This document shows, piece by piece, positions 29,233 to 42,234 of a stretch of DNA of 64,000 bases. Position 1 is the stretch's first letter. Each line of letters opens with the position of its first letter. This stretch comes from Centrapalus pauciflorus (lineage: Eukaryota > Streptophyta > Magnoliopsida > Asterales > Asteraceae), in assembly GCA_020465985.1 (NCBI GenBank), contig JAANYP010004256.1, positions 248,001 to 312,000 of the forward strand, written 5' to 3'. The position numbers were made by a program, and so were the translations under genes. A model generated the notes under the pieces. The model saw nothing but the letters and a program-made list of their open reading frames with translations, was not told the origin of the DNA and did no database searches.

Positions 29233-30140
29233 AAGTAAAACTTAAAATAAAACTAAAAACTAAAGCAAAAACTAAAATAAAACTAAAAGGAAAAGGAAAG
29301 GAAAACTAAATAAAAGAATAAAGAAAAACTAAACTAAAAGATAAAAAGTAAGGAACATAAAATAAAAACTTAAACACTAAAAATAAAATTAAAAACTAAA
29401 AATAAACTAGAAGACTAAGCCAAAAACTAAAAATAAATTACAAATACTAAACGACAAATACTAAAATACAAAATTGACCTAAAACTTCTAAACAAAACTA
29501 CTAAACTAAAACTAAAAACTAAAAACACTAAAAACTAAAAGACACTAATAAGAAACTAAAAATACTAGGTTAAATTTAAAACTACTAAAATAAAACTAAA
29601 ATGAAAATGAAAAACTAGATAAAGAAACAAACTAAATAAATTTGTTTAGAATCGTGGCAGGTAGCGATGGTCAACGCGGTTTAACGGAACCAAGCGTACG
29701 AGCACGCGATTACAGTGTAGGAACCGTCAGCACCGCGAGAGCCCTGCGGGAAATCACACTTCGCCCTACTATGGTAGCCAGATACACATATCTATATTAT
29801 TCGAACTCCAAAACGGGAAATAAACAAAATCTAAACTAAATATAACTATAACTATGTAATCTAAACAAGAAAATGACCCTTAATAAGCAATGTAAACCAG
29901 CAAACATATATGAAATAAACTCGACAAAATCAGAGACTAAATCTCGATTATTCAAACTCGAATACACATCTGAACTAAAAACTAACCATTTTGAAGTATA
30001 AGAATCAACCTAACAAACCTAAATATGTAAATAGAGCAGAAAATGAAAGCATATCACGATATCAGATTATTCAACAAAACCGAAAAAAAATCAACTAAAT
30101 AACGAGATAAACGAAGGAAAGACAGAGGGTTATCCAAAAC
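29233..30140. other. Unassigned A-rich insert between F and G
   Basis: 29233-29640 is a long low-complexity run of AAACTAAAA/AAATAAAACT words on the plus strand. 29640-29800 is an island of ordinary composition (GTGGCAGGTAGCGATGG, ACCGCGAGAGCCCTGCGGG). 29800-30140 is AT-rich. I recognise no domain, LTR end or target duplication. The 65-codon ORF at 29642 is not supported. It may be the leader of another element or a degraded insertion. Confidence 0.4.
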
Positions 30141-30292
30141 ATACTTGGGAATCCTTTTGGGACCTACATAGACTACCATACGGCCTCTAATGTGAAGCAT
30201 TCACTTGAAAATAGATCACACACTTATAGACAATCACCAATTATCCTTCTTGTAGGCCGGGCGCTCACCAAAAGGTCGTACCCTGTAGGTTG
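30141..30292 (-). pseudogene. pol: Integrase zinc-binding region of element G, separated by element E
   Basis: Minus-strand reading yields NLQGTTFW*APGLQEG, CVIYFQVNASH and RPYG. This is a decayed version of the HLKxxFWWPGM...CLTCQxVKAEHQRPxG integrase N-terminus of chromoviruses. It continues the MYH end of the piece at 48096. Stops and frame changes are present. Confidence 0.6.
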
Positions 30293-30297
30293 TGATA

Positions 30298-30862
30298 TGT
30301 AGAGTCACCTACCTACGAATCTGATCTTGACGTGACACCTTCCCGAGTGCAGAATCCCCACTCGTTTAGGGGTTTAACGGCATCGACACACACACGGAAA
30401 AACGGTAACTAACACAGATGATAGACGTCACGACGAACGACCACGACATGCGTATCTCTCCCAAACGACTCTCTGAACTCATTCACAAGTGTCGCTGCCA
30501 CTATACGAGCTCGAGATACTACTCTACATAAGTCTCTACGAAAAGGATTAATATTTAATTATAGAGCTTAAGTTCGAACTTGCTCAGAAAATTCGAGGCC
30601 TAAGCCCACGCAACTTGTCCTACTATATGTCTGAACTACCTTTACTAAGTTTTAACCGAGCCTTTGAACTTATTCTTGAACTTGGCCTTGAACTTATCTT
30701 TGAACTTATGTTGAACCCATTTTGAAATGTAAGCAAACATCAAACACAAACAACCCAAAATATAACCAAGATCAAACTTATATATTAACTTCTAAATTAC
30801 AAAGACTTAACTATAAAAACACTATTAGATTTAGACGCTATCATCACACAGCAGCACTAACA
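30298..30862 (-). repeat. 3' LTR of element E
   Basis: Plus-strand limits TGTAGAGTCACC ... GCACTAACA, 565 bp. It is preceded by TSD TGATA and followed by the PPT (AGACTCCCCCTTGAGAG on plus). It is more diverged than its partner at 47540-48090. Confidence 0.85.
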
Positions 30863-30894
30863 GACTCCCCCTTGAGAGATAGGCTTCCATTAGA

Positions 30895-33830
30895 TATTCA
30901 ATTTAATCTATAGTCACTAGGCTTATTCAAAATGCTACCAGCATACAAACCCTGTCTACCACAACTTTAACAACGTTCTGATATCTTCTCCTCCATCTCA
31001 AATGGGCATCAAAGGAATTTTTTGAATGTGAAGCTTGAGCATCATCTATGGATGAGGTTGACAGAGTAAGGGATCATACATCTTCAGGATGCACCTTCTC
31101 TACAAATCTTGCCATGACAGCCTCGCCTGTCTCACTGTCTACGTACCACCATTGAGGTTGTACCCGAAACATCGTGAGGCATAGGCTTTGAGATATTAAC
31201 TTTCTTTAAGCCATCTAACTGGCTGTAATACATCTTCATGCCACGGCTTGCCAGGTTAGAGTGATCATTCTTTATGGTCCATACTCTCTGCCTTCCGTGG
31301 GGTTTAGCCTTTCAACCTTCCTAACCTCCCTTCCATTCTATAATCTTGGCAATCGACTTCGGCATATAGAATCGTTCCCGATGTTGATTCGGCTATTTCT
31401 ATGCTAGGGCCTTTATTTCAACTTTAGGTATTGAATTGAAGTCCTTCAATCTTCTTCTCAGATATTGGAGGCCATCCTTTCTTTTAATAATGAGAAGTAG
31501 CAGTTCTCGATCAAAGAACAGCTGAGTATGCTCCCAGTCAACTTTCCAGAACTAGACACCTTCATCAACTCTTTTAAAGACACGACCTTCTTTTCTGTTC
31601 TGAACCATAACTTTTTCTTTTCTTCAGCAGTGAGCTCCCTATGAAGCTCTTCACTCTCTGATTCAACATTTAAAGCATCCTTAAACACTTCGATGTCAAT
31701 CATATTCTGCTCTGCGGTCGTATATGTATCGGTGATAGGATGTTGCTGAATAATGATCTCATCAGCTTCATCTTCCTCATCGACTAATACCTCGCCATCA
31801 GATCTCCAATCTGTAATGTCTTCTGGCACGAATCCCCTTCTTTAATATCTTCTAATTCATCTTCAAAGTCAAACATTACTTCATCATCATCATCAATATC
31901 GGCCAAGGCTCCAGTTATTTCTTGATCAGCTAACTCTGTTGCTTCTGGAGCCTTGCCTTTATCCTGACTTCCTCCTCCTCCTGTCCCAGATGATCCAGGC
32001 TCCTACTGAATCTCACCTTGCTGCGTAGTATCACGTGGATGATCTGCTAGCTCACTGTCTTTTTGCGTGCTGGGGTCACCTCCTTCATCATCATCATCTC
32101 TTCTATGGACTCTACTTAGTTCATCGTCTCTGTATCTGCTCTCCCCCTGAGCTTGTAGATCTTTCATAATTTGCTCCACCAGGGTCTGCAGAGTGAGAAT
32201 TTGAGACTGTTGAGCTGAGGTCACCTCCTGTTGAGCAGCCACTTTTGTTTGTAATTGAGTGTTTTTTTGCTCCAATCTTGAGTTATGATGCTGCAACTCG
32301 TTCACAGCTTGAGATAGCTGGAATATTTGGACTGTCTGGAAGTCTACTTTGCTTTTCAGCTCCGTGAATCGCTGATTTTCAATGAGTGGAGTGGAAGGGG
32401 ATGGAATGGAAGTGGATGTGGATAGAGCGGCGGTTGCGGCAGATGGAATCGTAGCTGAAATAGACGGAGCTCCCTGATCTGTGCGTTGTCGCTTTGATCG
32501 TTGATGAGTAGCAATTGTTTCTTCCTCTTCTATTACAAAATCTGCATCTCCCTCCTCTTCGTCACGAAGTATAGGACGTCCATCTTCATTCTGCTAAAAA
32601 CAACTCTTGATCCATATCTCCCAATAGTGACTGCTGGATCTTCAACTTCTTCCTCTTTCGAGCTCGATTCCGATTCAGTTTCAGAGGCAGTCTCTACTTG
32701 ACCTTCAACCTCTTCAAGAGTCTCTGTTCCTGCTGTACCTTCTGCATCAGCTGCTGGAGACTGATATTTGTCATTCTCTCTGAATATGTCATCCATATCG
32801 GTTGGGGGTTCAAAAATTTCTTGAACAAGTTGTTCCGTTATGTTCTCTTGAGCAACAGCTCCTTGTTCGCAAATTTCTTTCAGCGTCTGTTCCCTTTGGT
32901 CAAGCTGTGGTGCCGAAGTGGATGGCCCACCTGCCTTTGCAATGGAACGGGAACGAGGATTAGATCGAGCAACCGGAGTGCGCCTAACCGGTGCTTGTTG
33001 TTGTTGAGGTTGCTGCTGCTGTGGTTGTTGTTGGGGTGCTTCACCAATCCAGTCATCCCCTTCGAGAGCAACAAAATCTGGATCTATAACGGCACCAAAA
33101 AAAGGAGCCACCTGTGGCCTGACTTACTCAGCCCTTCGAGCATTGTGGGTCTGGAAGTCGGCAAATATCCGCTTATTAATTATGGCTACACCAGTTTGCT
33201 CTAGCAGTGTCGGTAGCTCTGGGAGGAAGTGGCAGATGATCATCATTATGAAGCGAGGGTACATTAGAAACCATTCTCTGGTGGGAGCAGAAATCTGATG
33301 AACAAACTCACCGAAGAACATTTCCGAGAAGCTGAATTCCTTATTGTATATGAGAGTAATCACTGCTGACTGCAACTTTGACACCATTGTGTCGAATCAT
33401 GCTTTCTTTGGCGCAAAGCACACCATGATCACGTGAACTAAATATCTCCACTGGCCGATTAGCCCGCTCTTCACATATGACGCCTTGGTTATGATAGAGC
33501 ATAACCCATTCGAAGAAAGGCTGCTTGCCTTATGGGCATCGAAAATTTGATAGAGCCAGCTTCTTGCTCTTCTGTCCCTAATTGCAATATTTGGCGCAAA
33601 AGATCCGCAAAATAAGATATCGAACGTCCACCTACTCTTGTACGCAGAATCGTAGGGGTAACTGTGCAGTCCACTTGCAAATGTTGCCAAAACTGCCTCA
33701 CGTATGTGAGAATGATTTAGAAATTGTGCGTTAGTGTATAAGACACCCTAGATTGTGTCAAAAACTCGATCATCTGACGGTATGACTGAGCCTCCGACAG
33801 CTGGAGATCGACGGCCATCACCATATCTTA
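30895..33830 (-). pseudogene. ORF3 of element E, broken into many frames
   Basis: Start likely ATG 33828 (minus), reading MVMAVDLQLSEAQSYRQMIEF. N-terminal domain pieces are at 33690-33124 (YVKSGLIGQWRYLVHVIMVCFAPKKA, FSFSEMFFGEFVHQIS). The polyQ/Pro linker and acidic part are at 33111-32533, the coiled coil at 32305-32003, and the acidic region and start of the C-terminal domain at 31829-31458. An eroded C-terminus runs down to about 30950. At least six frame changes or stops. It has the same domain order as A and J, which shows ORF3 is an old component of the family. Confidence 0.75.
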
Positions 33831-35880
33831 TTAAAAAAATGCTCTATCACCCATATAAGACAAATGAAGATTAAAAAGTTAGAAATTAATTTAAAAACAA
33901 ATTTGTGTTATTCGAACTTGTGTAACTTCAAACGTGATTAAGTTCGAAGTCTAACACATTTGAACTTACATAAATTCGAGGCTGTACAACATTCGAACTT
34001 AATTAAGTTCGAGACACCCATTCGAATATGACTGACTTCGAACTTATAGATATTTCAACAAGTTCGAACTTGAAGAACAAGTTCGAAGTCGGTCACTTTC
34101 AACCTCAAAAGCATGATTTTAACCCAATTTGACTTAATTGACAGTAGAATCTAGTCCTAATAGGTTCTAATCAATGTTATGTATCATTAATTTTAAGTTT
34201 TTGCTTTTAAAACTTGTGATTTAAAGCACCTAGTTCTAAATGACATCAAAACTCAAAAGTGATCGATTTTTGCTACAAAAAGTCCTAATCTTACACTTAT
34301 TTAGTGATTGTTGGTTCAATACACCTAAGTGTGTATATAGGTTCGATAAACAGTAGCAAAACTTCGAGGAATAGTGAACAAAATCGAATTTCGATAAGTT
34401 CGAGATCGCCCAGACAAGTTCGAAGGTAAGTGCATTGAATGAAGCACTGTTGACCTATTTATATCTAACCACCTTCGAACTTAGGTTAACTTTGAACTTC
34501 CAGCATGTTCGAAAGTAACTTCGAAATTGTCTGGTATTCGTATTTAATTGAAAATTTTGAAATTTCTTGAATAAAATCCAACTTTTTCAACTTTTTCACT
34601 TAACGGAATTTTTCAACTTTGCAAAAACATTCACAGTAAGCAACAGATTTTCACGCAATTTTTTGTATCTCCAACTAAGAATGCATCCTAGTAAATTTGA
34701 CATTTTTCCTATTTAATAAAACTTAAGATAAAATAAAGTAAAATAAAATAAGATAAACTAAAAATAAAACAAAATTAGATTAACTCAAAAATACTTTAAT
34801 AATAAAATTTATACTAAAAGAATATTCTTGCGAGATAGTCAAAGAAGGTTCAATCAGATAGCGATGTCAAACGCTGTTTCAGTATTTCACTTTCACACTT
34901 AGGAATTTTTATTCATTTGATTGTTTGTCGTGATATACATTCCAAGTCGATTGTCGGTATGTTTTTCCCTTTAAACATTCAACACTTTGGAAATTCCTTT
35001 GGCCTTTTTATTTATCAACAAACTACCTTACGTGTCCCATACTTAGGTATACTTCTATAATCAAGGCAGACACACAATGATTATAACTTTTTGGTATTGT
35101 AAATTTTATTTAAAAGGCAAACATCGGACACAGTTCTGTATTTACATACAACAGAGTGTCTTAGTTTGTCTTAGAGTTTCTCTAATGTTAGCAAGACAGT
35201 GGTGACAGGTTCTGCACTCACATACAACAAAGCGACTTATCTTGCTAGCTTAAGTCAAAACAGAGGTGACAGGTCTGTACTCACGTACAACAAAGCGACT
35301 TGTTTTGACTTCCTTTTCTTTTTCAAACCTTTTCTTTCTTTGTTTAAGATGTATTTTGATGTTGCTATACATCCCCCAGATAAATTTGCATACCTCATTT
35401 AAAATCATTGTCTGTATGTCTCTAACATAGTAATTAAGACATTTTGGTCATACATCAAAGTTACTTACACATATGACATTTTATTGATTATTTTATTAGC
35501 TGTTAGGATTTCCTTCATGTATTATGCCTACCAACATATCAAACAAGAATGTGTATATCACTTAGAGTTTATGGTGCATTATGTTTGAAATCTCAACACT
35601 TGAGATTGTTTAGACGGTGCTAATTTTCGTCACTTTGAACCTATGATTCTAAGACTTAACTTATTTTTCAAAATTCTCTTTTTTTTTTGGAAATTTTGAT
35701 GGTTTTCTCTCTTTATTCTTTTGTTTTTCACTTTTAAGAAAAATAAGCTGATAAACTAACCTACTAACTTACTTTAAAAAGAAAAAAAATCTACTAAACT
35801 ACTAACTTAATTTAAAAGGAAAGAAAAACCACTAAGGTCAAGTTAGTCTGGATTACGCATGTCATTTAGTTGAACTAAGA
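33831..35880 (-). other. Non-coding region between pol and ORF3 (element E)
   Basis: Minus-strand counterpart of 9484-11689. It contains AAGTTCGAA/TTCGAACTT words (33900-34540), the T-rich tract (plus AAAATAAAATAAG at 34735-34790), the stem-loop triplet, and the conserved GACGAAAATTAGCAC block (plus GTGCTAATTTTCGTC near 35617). No shared ORF. Confidence 0.65.
35116..35310 (-). other. Triplet of stem-loops (element E)
   Basis: Hairpin 3: GGCAAAC 35116-35122 with GTTTGTC 35164-35170. Hairpin 2: TAGCAAGA 35189-35196 with TCTTGCTA 35240-35247. Hairpin 1: AGTCAAAACA 35253-35262 with TGTTTTGACT 35301-35310, a perfect 10-bp stem unlike the AAACA/TGTTT of A. All three keep the ACAGGT..TGTAC..GTACAACA-type core on the plus strand. 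Confidence 0.75.
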
Positions 35881-35979
35881 ACTCAAAGCGTGACTTATCA
35901 AATGCTTTAGTGAATAAATATGCATTATTGTCTTCCGTTGCAACTTTTAACAGTTTCATCAAATTCTTTTCAGCACAAT
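35881..35979 (-). pseudogene. pol: Pol 3' end (RNase H C-terminus) of element E, cut off by element D
   Basis: Encodes on minus the last residues of copia Pol (CAEKNLMKLLKVATEDNNAYLFTKAF-like), matching A 9350-9480. The rest of pol resumes at 44675 across element D; ACAAT 35975-35979 is the target duplication. Confidence 0.8.
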
Positions 35980-38419
35980 TGTAACATCCGGCACTAAACC
36001 AGGTTAGCAACAATGACCTAATCTATATTTAATAGCCAATTATACCCTAATCAGTGGTCATTAGAAATTAATCAAGTGATTAACAAGGGTTATTAGAAAA
36101 TTCAACTCAATTAGAATCAAATTCATCGGTGCGATGAATCGGGAAATCAATTAATCCGATCAATTTACGATATGAGGGATTAATTCAACTAAGTACATAA
36201 TTAAATTATGATTAGTGACACTAATCATATACTAATACAATTACTTAACATTAATTATGCAAGACTAAAACAATTCATTAAAACAATGCATTCAAAAGTA
36301 TTTATGAATTTACAAGAAAAGGAAAATACAAGAATACATTCTAAATACTTTTATACAAAAAAAATATATATAAATACATGAAAATAATCCATAAAAATCT
36401 GGTCATAGGGTAGTACTACCCAAGATTTGATTTCAATTTTTTATTTCCCAACTCCATAACCTTTCATAATCAAATCTTTCACACCCCATTCTCCTTTAAT
36501 TTCAACATGATCTTACACTCCACCTCCATTTGAAAGACCAAGACTTTGCCTATAAATAGAGGGCTTCCTTTTCATTATTTTCACACCAAAATATCTCTTT
36601 CTCTCCTCTCAAAACCGGATCCCACACACACACACACTACAAACATTTTCATTCAAGTGTTCTTGGTGAAATTCAAGTGTTCTTGGTGAACTTCAAGTGT
36701 TCTTGGTTCAAATCTTGCAAGAGTTCCAACTTCTTCTTAATTTCATACTCCAAATACATCAAAGTAAGTAAATACTAACTTATTTCATCATATATTTATG
36801 TTTATATAAGTCTTGCATAATATATATAATCACCAACAACAACAAGTTTCATAAAAACTCAAGTTTATAAGTTTCTAGTTTTTATTTTTTTTAAGTTGTT
36901 TCTTTAAATGTGTTTATGAATATATGAACACATTATAAAAGTGTTAATATTATGAAAACATGTGATATATATGTGTTTTTATAACTATTATGACTTTTAT
37001 ACAAGTAGTCTTTGAATAAACAACAAGAATAATAAGTTGTTTCAAGTTTATAAACTACGGATTTTCGGCAGAAAATTTATATCGACTTTGAAAAATCATA
37101 ACTATATCATAACTCAACGAAATGAGTTGATTCTTGTCTCAAAAGTTAGATCTATGTCTTAATTATAGATCTGCAATTTTTCATAATTTATTTTGAAGTT
37201 TAAGACCTCCAGAAATTATTTGAGAAACCGAAAGTTTGACAGCTCAAAAATGGTCAACATAGCATTTTTAACGAGATTTTTCACCAACCTAAACAACTCG
37301 AAAAATGGCCGTTCTTGATTCTAAAAATCCTTTGTATATAGTAGTTTAATGTCCTAGAAAACCAAAGTCTAAAACATTTTGGAGCTTGGTCAAAAACAGC
37401 CTCAAAGTAGGCCGAAAAACCTCCGAAAAAGCTGGAAAATTGTATATATATATAAACTTGACGTTTTAAGCGCACTTTATTTATAAACTTGTAATGTTGG
37501 GTGATTTAAGACATAAAAATCTATAAATATACATATTATCATATATTAGTGATATTAAGTCCTTATCATCATTTAGGACTCGGTTAAACACCTCCGGTTT
37601 CATCACCCATCAAACAACGCACTTTTGCATTTTTGCGCGTCGTTTTGCCATCACAAGTTCGGTGAGTCTTCATAGCCCCTATTTTTCACTATCTATTGGG
37701 GTGGAAATACATGCACTGTTTTTCATATGGACATCAAAACTGTTTATTTCTTATATGTATTACATGTTCGGATTCCATCAGCCCTTATATCATGAACCGT
37801 TAATTGCATTTATTTGTAAGCGCGAGTATATTGTGGATAGATCTATTGGGAGTCATGTCCCCCATTCGTGTTAGCTCGGTTCGGCTAACAGCGAGTGCAT
37901 ATATATTCAACACACGGTATTACGTATGGGAATACTGCACAGGGCAAACTCATTCTAATTAAGCTTCGGTTGCATGATGGTTTATGTAATACATACACGG
38001 AATTTATGATTTTATAAATTCAACTCATCTGATAATGTCCATACAACTGGTCTTTTCGCGTAAACCTATGAGCTCACCAACAATTTTTGTTGACGTATTT
38101 TAGCATGTATTTTCAGGTAATTAAGGCAAGTATGCCTTCAGAAGTAACCACTTTCAGGCTTCCGCACTTAAGGAGTCGCATTCTTTTTCAAACCGTCGGA
38201 GATTTATTTGCATTATTTTGGATAATTTAATTATGTATTCAAATCTCTGTACCTTGCGAACTACTCTTTATTATTTACGGGTTATGTAAAACGTTTCTAC
38301 CTTTAAGGTTATATCGATGTATTTTTGAAAACGTCCATATAGTGGTCGTTCATTATGATTATGGTCACGCTTCCGCACTCGTCACGCCTTGCTGCCAACC
38401 GGGGTAGCAGGGTGTGACA
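35980..38419 (+). repeat. 5' LTR of element D
   Basis: 2440 bp. TATA box TATAAATAGAG at 36551. A (CA)n run at about 36623-36638 is followed by three tandem copies of TTCAAGTGTTCTTGGTGAA at 36652-36708, just downstream of the TATA box in the presumed R/leader. The ORFs in it (37281-37475 minus, 37662-37874 plus) recur in the 3' LTR simply because the LTRs are duplicates. Confidence 0.93.
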
Positions 38420-38422
38420 GAT

Positions 38423-38434
38423 TGGTATCAGAGC
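38423..38434 (+). other. Primer-binding site of element D (tRNA-iMet type)
   Basis: TGGTATCAGAGC, four bases after the LTR end. Confidence 0.9.
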
Positions 38435-38509
38435 CATAGTTATAGTGAACTAGGTTGCATTAGTACCTAGACTATAACTGTTACAAAAACTAAACTTTCT
38501 TCAAGAACT

Positions 38510-41500
38510 ATGAACACATATATGGACCCTGATGACAATAACATGTCGAAATTCACCCCTAGGGAAAGGGTGTCACTAGCACAACGGGAGTCTATCCCAG
38601 TACCTGCCCATCAACCAAGCCCGCCGCAGTAGTAACCAGCAAGCATAGAACAGTGGGGATGGATGCCTCACACTCTCCAAGAGTGGAGAAACGAGGAGGG
38701 GATCCAAATCCAGTTTGAAGTCAGAACACCATCTTCCTCTCAAGTGCCGACACTTACCTAGAAACCTATGTAACAAACGATGCCCCTGTTGGTGGCAAGG
38801 GCCGCCAGACACGACCTCCAATTTCGACAAAATCCACCAAGAGGTCGGTGAGATCTTTGCAAGGATTAAGTAGGAGGCAATGCAAACCACCAATAAACCT
38901 TAGGCCAACCAGAATACCCAGGCGATTTAACAAGACGGAATCGACGAATTGTGACAGCACCTAGCGGAGCACAAAGCCCACACTGCAGAACTAACCCAAT
39001 GACTTAACGCTCTGGAGTACGAGGAAACCCCGGAGGCATCTCTTTATAGTATTTCTCTAGGCTTTACTATCTGATATATCTTAGGGTAAATAAGGCTTAA
39101 GAATTTATCAGAAAATATCGACCATATCATATACAAAGATTAAGTATCAAGAACTTTTATGAGGAATTAAGTTTTAACTACAACTCTGCGTAGGAAAAGA
39201 TAAAGCTGTGACTATCTGCCTAAGAAATTTCAAACCCGTTGACTTATCCTCATACCCCATTAGATACCACTTATGCATTTCTACTATTTGATACTGGTGC
39301 TGATAGGAGCTTTATATCCACTAAGTTCACTAAGCAGATAAATTCCATTAAGTGCTACTTATGCTATTGAGGTTGATGACAGTGAGACGCTTAAGACAAA
39401 TAATATAAGTCGAGGATGCTCCTTAGAATTAGTAGGCCGACTCTTTGAAACAGACATGATACCCATCAAACTGGGAAGTGTTTACGTGGTCATAGGCATG
39501 GATTGGCTATCGAAAATCGTGTGGAAATAGTATGCAACAAGAACACAGTTCATATACCTTTAGCCAATAAGAAGGTCCTTACTGTCCAACGCAAAGCATG
39601 AAATACCAAAGTAAGCATCATCTCTAGCATTAGGACCCTGAAGTGTGGATAGAGAGGGAGCCAAAGGGAAAGCGGCTCGAAAATATTCTTATTATTTATG
39701 GTTACCCCAAAGTTTTTCCAGAACACTTACCTGAACTCCCAACATCGAGGCAACTCAAATTCAAAAATAGGCCTAGTATCAGCTGCGAATCGTCCAACCA
39801 ACTGTAGTAGCTCTTAGATAAAAGGTTTATCAAACCGAGTTCCTCGCTCTAGAGGAGCTCCAGTTTTGTTCATAAAGAAGAAGAATGGAACCTTCAGAAT
39901 GTGCATCAATTACTAAGAGCTAGATAAACTAAAAGAACCGACACCCGCTCACAAGGATCAATGACTTATTTGACCAAACTCCAAGAATTAAGCTTCTGTT
40001 AGAAGATCGACCTAAGGTCTGGTTATCATCAGGTTAGAGTTCGCAAGAAAGATATTTCAAAGACAGCCTTCAGATTCCGTTTCGGTCAACATAAATTCCT
40101 ATTAATGCCGTTGGGATTAACCTGTGCCCCAACGATACTCATGGACCTCATTAGGTGTGCAAACCTTATCTAGACAAATTCGTGATTGTATTCTTGAATG
40201 ACTTCTTAATCTACTCACGAAACAAGGAGGAGCACGAGCAAACATTTAAGACTGATTCTAGAGTTGTTGAAGAAAGAACAACTATATGCCAAGCTTTCTA
40301 AGTTTGACTTTTGACTAAGATAGGTAAGATTTCTCAGTCACGTGATCAATAGTAAAGGAATCCAAGTTGACCCCGCCAAGATCGAGACTATCAGAAATTG
40401 GTTAACTCTTAGAACCCCCATAAAAATACGACGGTCCTTAAGACTTGCCACTTATTATAAGCAATTATCAGAAATTTCTCTAAGTTCACCAGAGCTCTAA
40501 CAAAACTGACCCGAAAGGACATTAAGTATGATTGGAGCAAGGATCAGGAGATATCATTTCAGTTATTAAAGCACAAACTGTGCAGCGCGCCTATTTTGTC
40601 CATACCTAAGAGGAACGAGAAATTTATAGATTACTATGACACTTCACACAATGGGTTGATATAGAAAGATAGGTCATAGCTTATGCTTTATGAAAACTTA
40701 AGGTTCACTAGGTGATTTACACAACGCATGATCTGGATCTTGAAGCAGTAGTCTTTATCCTTGGAGACATTAGTTGTACGGTATGAAGTGTATTGTATTC
40801 ACAGACCATAAGAGCCTCCAACACATCTCGAACGAGAAAGAGTCGAATACGAAGTAGTACCGTTGGATGGAACTAATAAGTAATTGTAACCGTGAAAATT
40901 CGTTATCACCTGAGGAAAACTAATGAGCTAAGCCGTTAAGAGTACAAGTGGATAAATAGTTTAGGATAAGGGCTAGTAAAAATCGATATTTCGTGAATAG
41001 AATATGATTACTCTGTTTGGTGGAATAAGAAAGCTGACTATGGATGAAGGACACAAATTAAGATATGTCGTTCACCCCGGATCCGATAAAATGTATCATG
41101 ACCTTAAGGAGCTGTACGGGTGGCCTAACATGAAGGATGACATTGCCACATATGTCAACAAATTCCTAACATGCTCCAAAGTTAAGACAAACATAAGAAA
41201 CCATTTGAGTATTAGTCGATCGCCTAACAAAATCCGCACATTCCTACCAATAAAGAAGAACAATAGAATGAATAAGCCAGTCCAAACGTACCTCAAGGAA
41301 GTCATCTCCGGACACGGAGTGCCTATTTAAATCATTTCGAATACGAATAGCAGATTTACATATAGGCTTTTGGCAATTATTACTACAAGCTTTGGATACA
41401 AACTTGGACATGAGTACCACTTATCACCCTCAGACCAATGGTCAGAATAATAGAACGATCCAAACCCTAGAACACACATTAAGAGCCTGTGTAATGGATA

Positions 41501-42190
41501 CTCAATTGCCTTAGTGGAATTATTAACTACAATAGCTATCACTCGAGTATTAAAGCTGCTCCATTTGAGGCCCTCTACGGGCGAAAGTGTCGATCGCCGA
41601 TTTGTCGGGTAGGAGTAGGAAATAGCCAAATCACTGGCCCTAAGACCATTCACGAAACTACCAAAAGGATAGTACAGATACGGAACTGACTAAAAGTTGC
41701 CTGCGATGGTAAGAAAGTTATGCAGATGAAAATAGAAAATCCCTTGAGTTCTAATTAGGAGAACAAGTATTGATGAAAGTCTTGCCATGGAAGGGCGTGT
41801 TACGATTTGGGAAACAAGGATAACTAAACCCTCGATACATTGGCAATACAAAGTCTTAAAGGGGATTGGACTCGTAGCTTATCGTTTAGAGTTACCACCA
41901 GAGCTTAGCAGCATGCACAATACCTTCCATGTATCGAATAAGAAGAAGTGGTTGTTAGAGGAGACACTTGTTACCCCTTGGGAGAGATCTAACTAAATGA
42001 TAAACTTTGCTTCACCAAAGAGCCGGTTGAAATCATGGACCGTAAGGTCAAAGGATGGAAGCACAGTTGTATACCCATCCTCAAGGTCAGATGGAATTCT
42101 AGGCATGAACCAGAATTATCTAGGGCATGCAAAGGCCAGTAAAAGCAAAGATACTCTCATCTACTCTTAAGTAACAATACCCTTGAGGAA
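38510..42190 (+). pseudogene. pol: Gag-pol remnant of element D
   Basis: Only fragments are readable. A gag start near 38510 (MNTYMDPDDNNMSKF) soon meets stops. Protease DTGADRSFISTKF is near 39290-39330 and GMDWLSK near 39495. RT pieces (PVLFIKKKNGTFRMCI, MPLGLTCAP) lie at 39860-40150. RNase H pieces are at 40500-40860. Integrase (41004-41330) has HPGSDKMYHDLKELYGWPNMK and CSKVK. The C-terminal region (41787-41996) has VLKGIGLVAYRLELPPELSSMHNTFHV, then EPVEIMDRKVK. Nonsense codons and frameshifts are scattered through all domains, so no enzyme could be made, although the LTRs are young. Confidence 0.8.
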
Positions 42191-42222
42191 ACAAGATAAA
42201 ATTTCGGGACGAAATTCCCTTA

Positions 42223-42234
42223 ACAGGGGGAGAC
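42223..42234 (+). other. Polypurine tract of element D
   Basis: ACAGGGGGAGAC directly before the 3' LTR. Confidence 0.9.

Noticed and set aside
29233..29640. Possible poly(A) tail of a LINE or SINE
   Set aside because: The run is made of AAACTAAAA words over 400 bp rather than pure A, and no LINE/SINE body or target duplication borders it.
35199..35402. ORF with repeated VLTYNKATY-like peptide
   Set aside because: It is the translation of the repeated stem-loop cores in element E, not a protein repeat.
36623..36710. CRISPR-like short tandem repeats
   Set aside because: Only three adjacent 19-bp units without spacers in a plant LTR; an ordinary tandem repeat.
37281..37874. ORFs repeated exactly at 43535-44128
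   Set aside because: They repeat only because the two D LTRs are duplicates; no start context, domain or codon signal.
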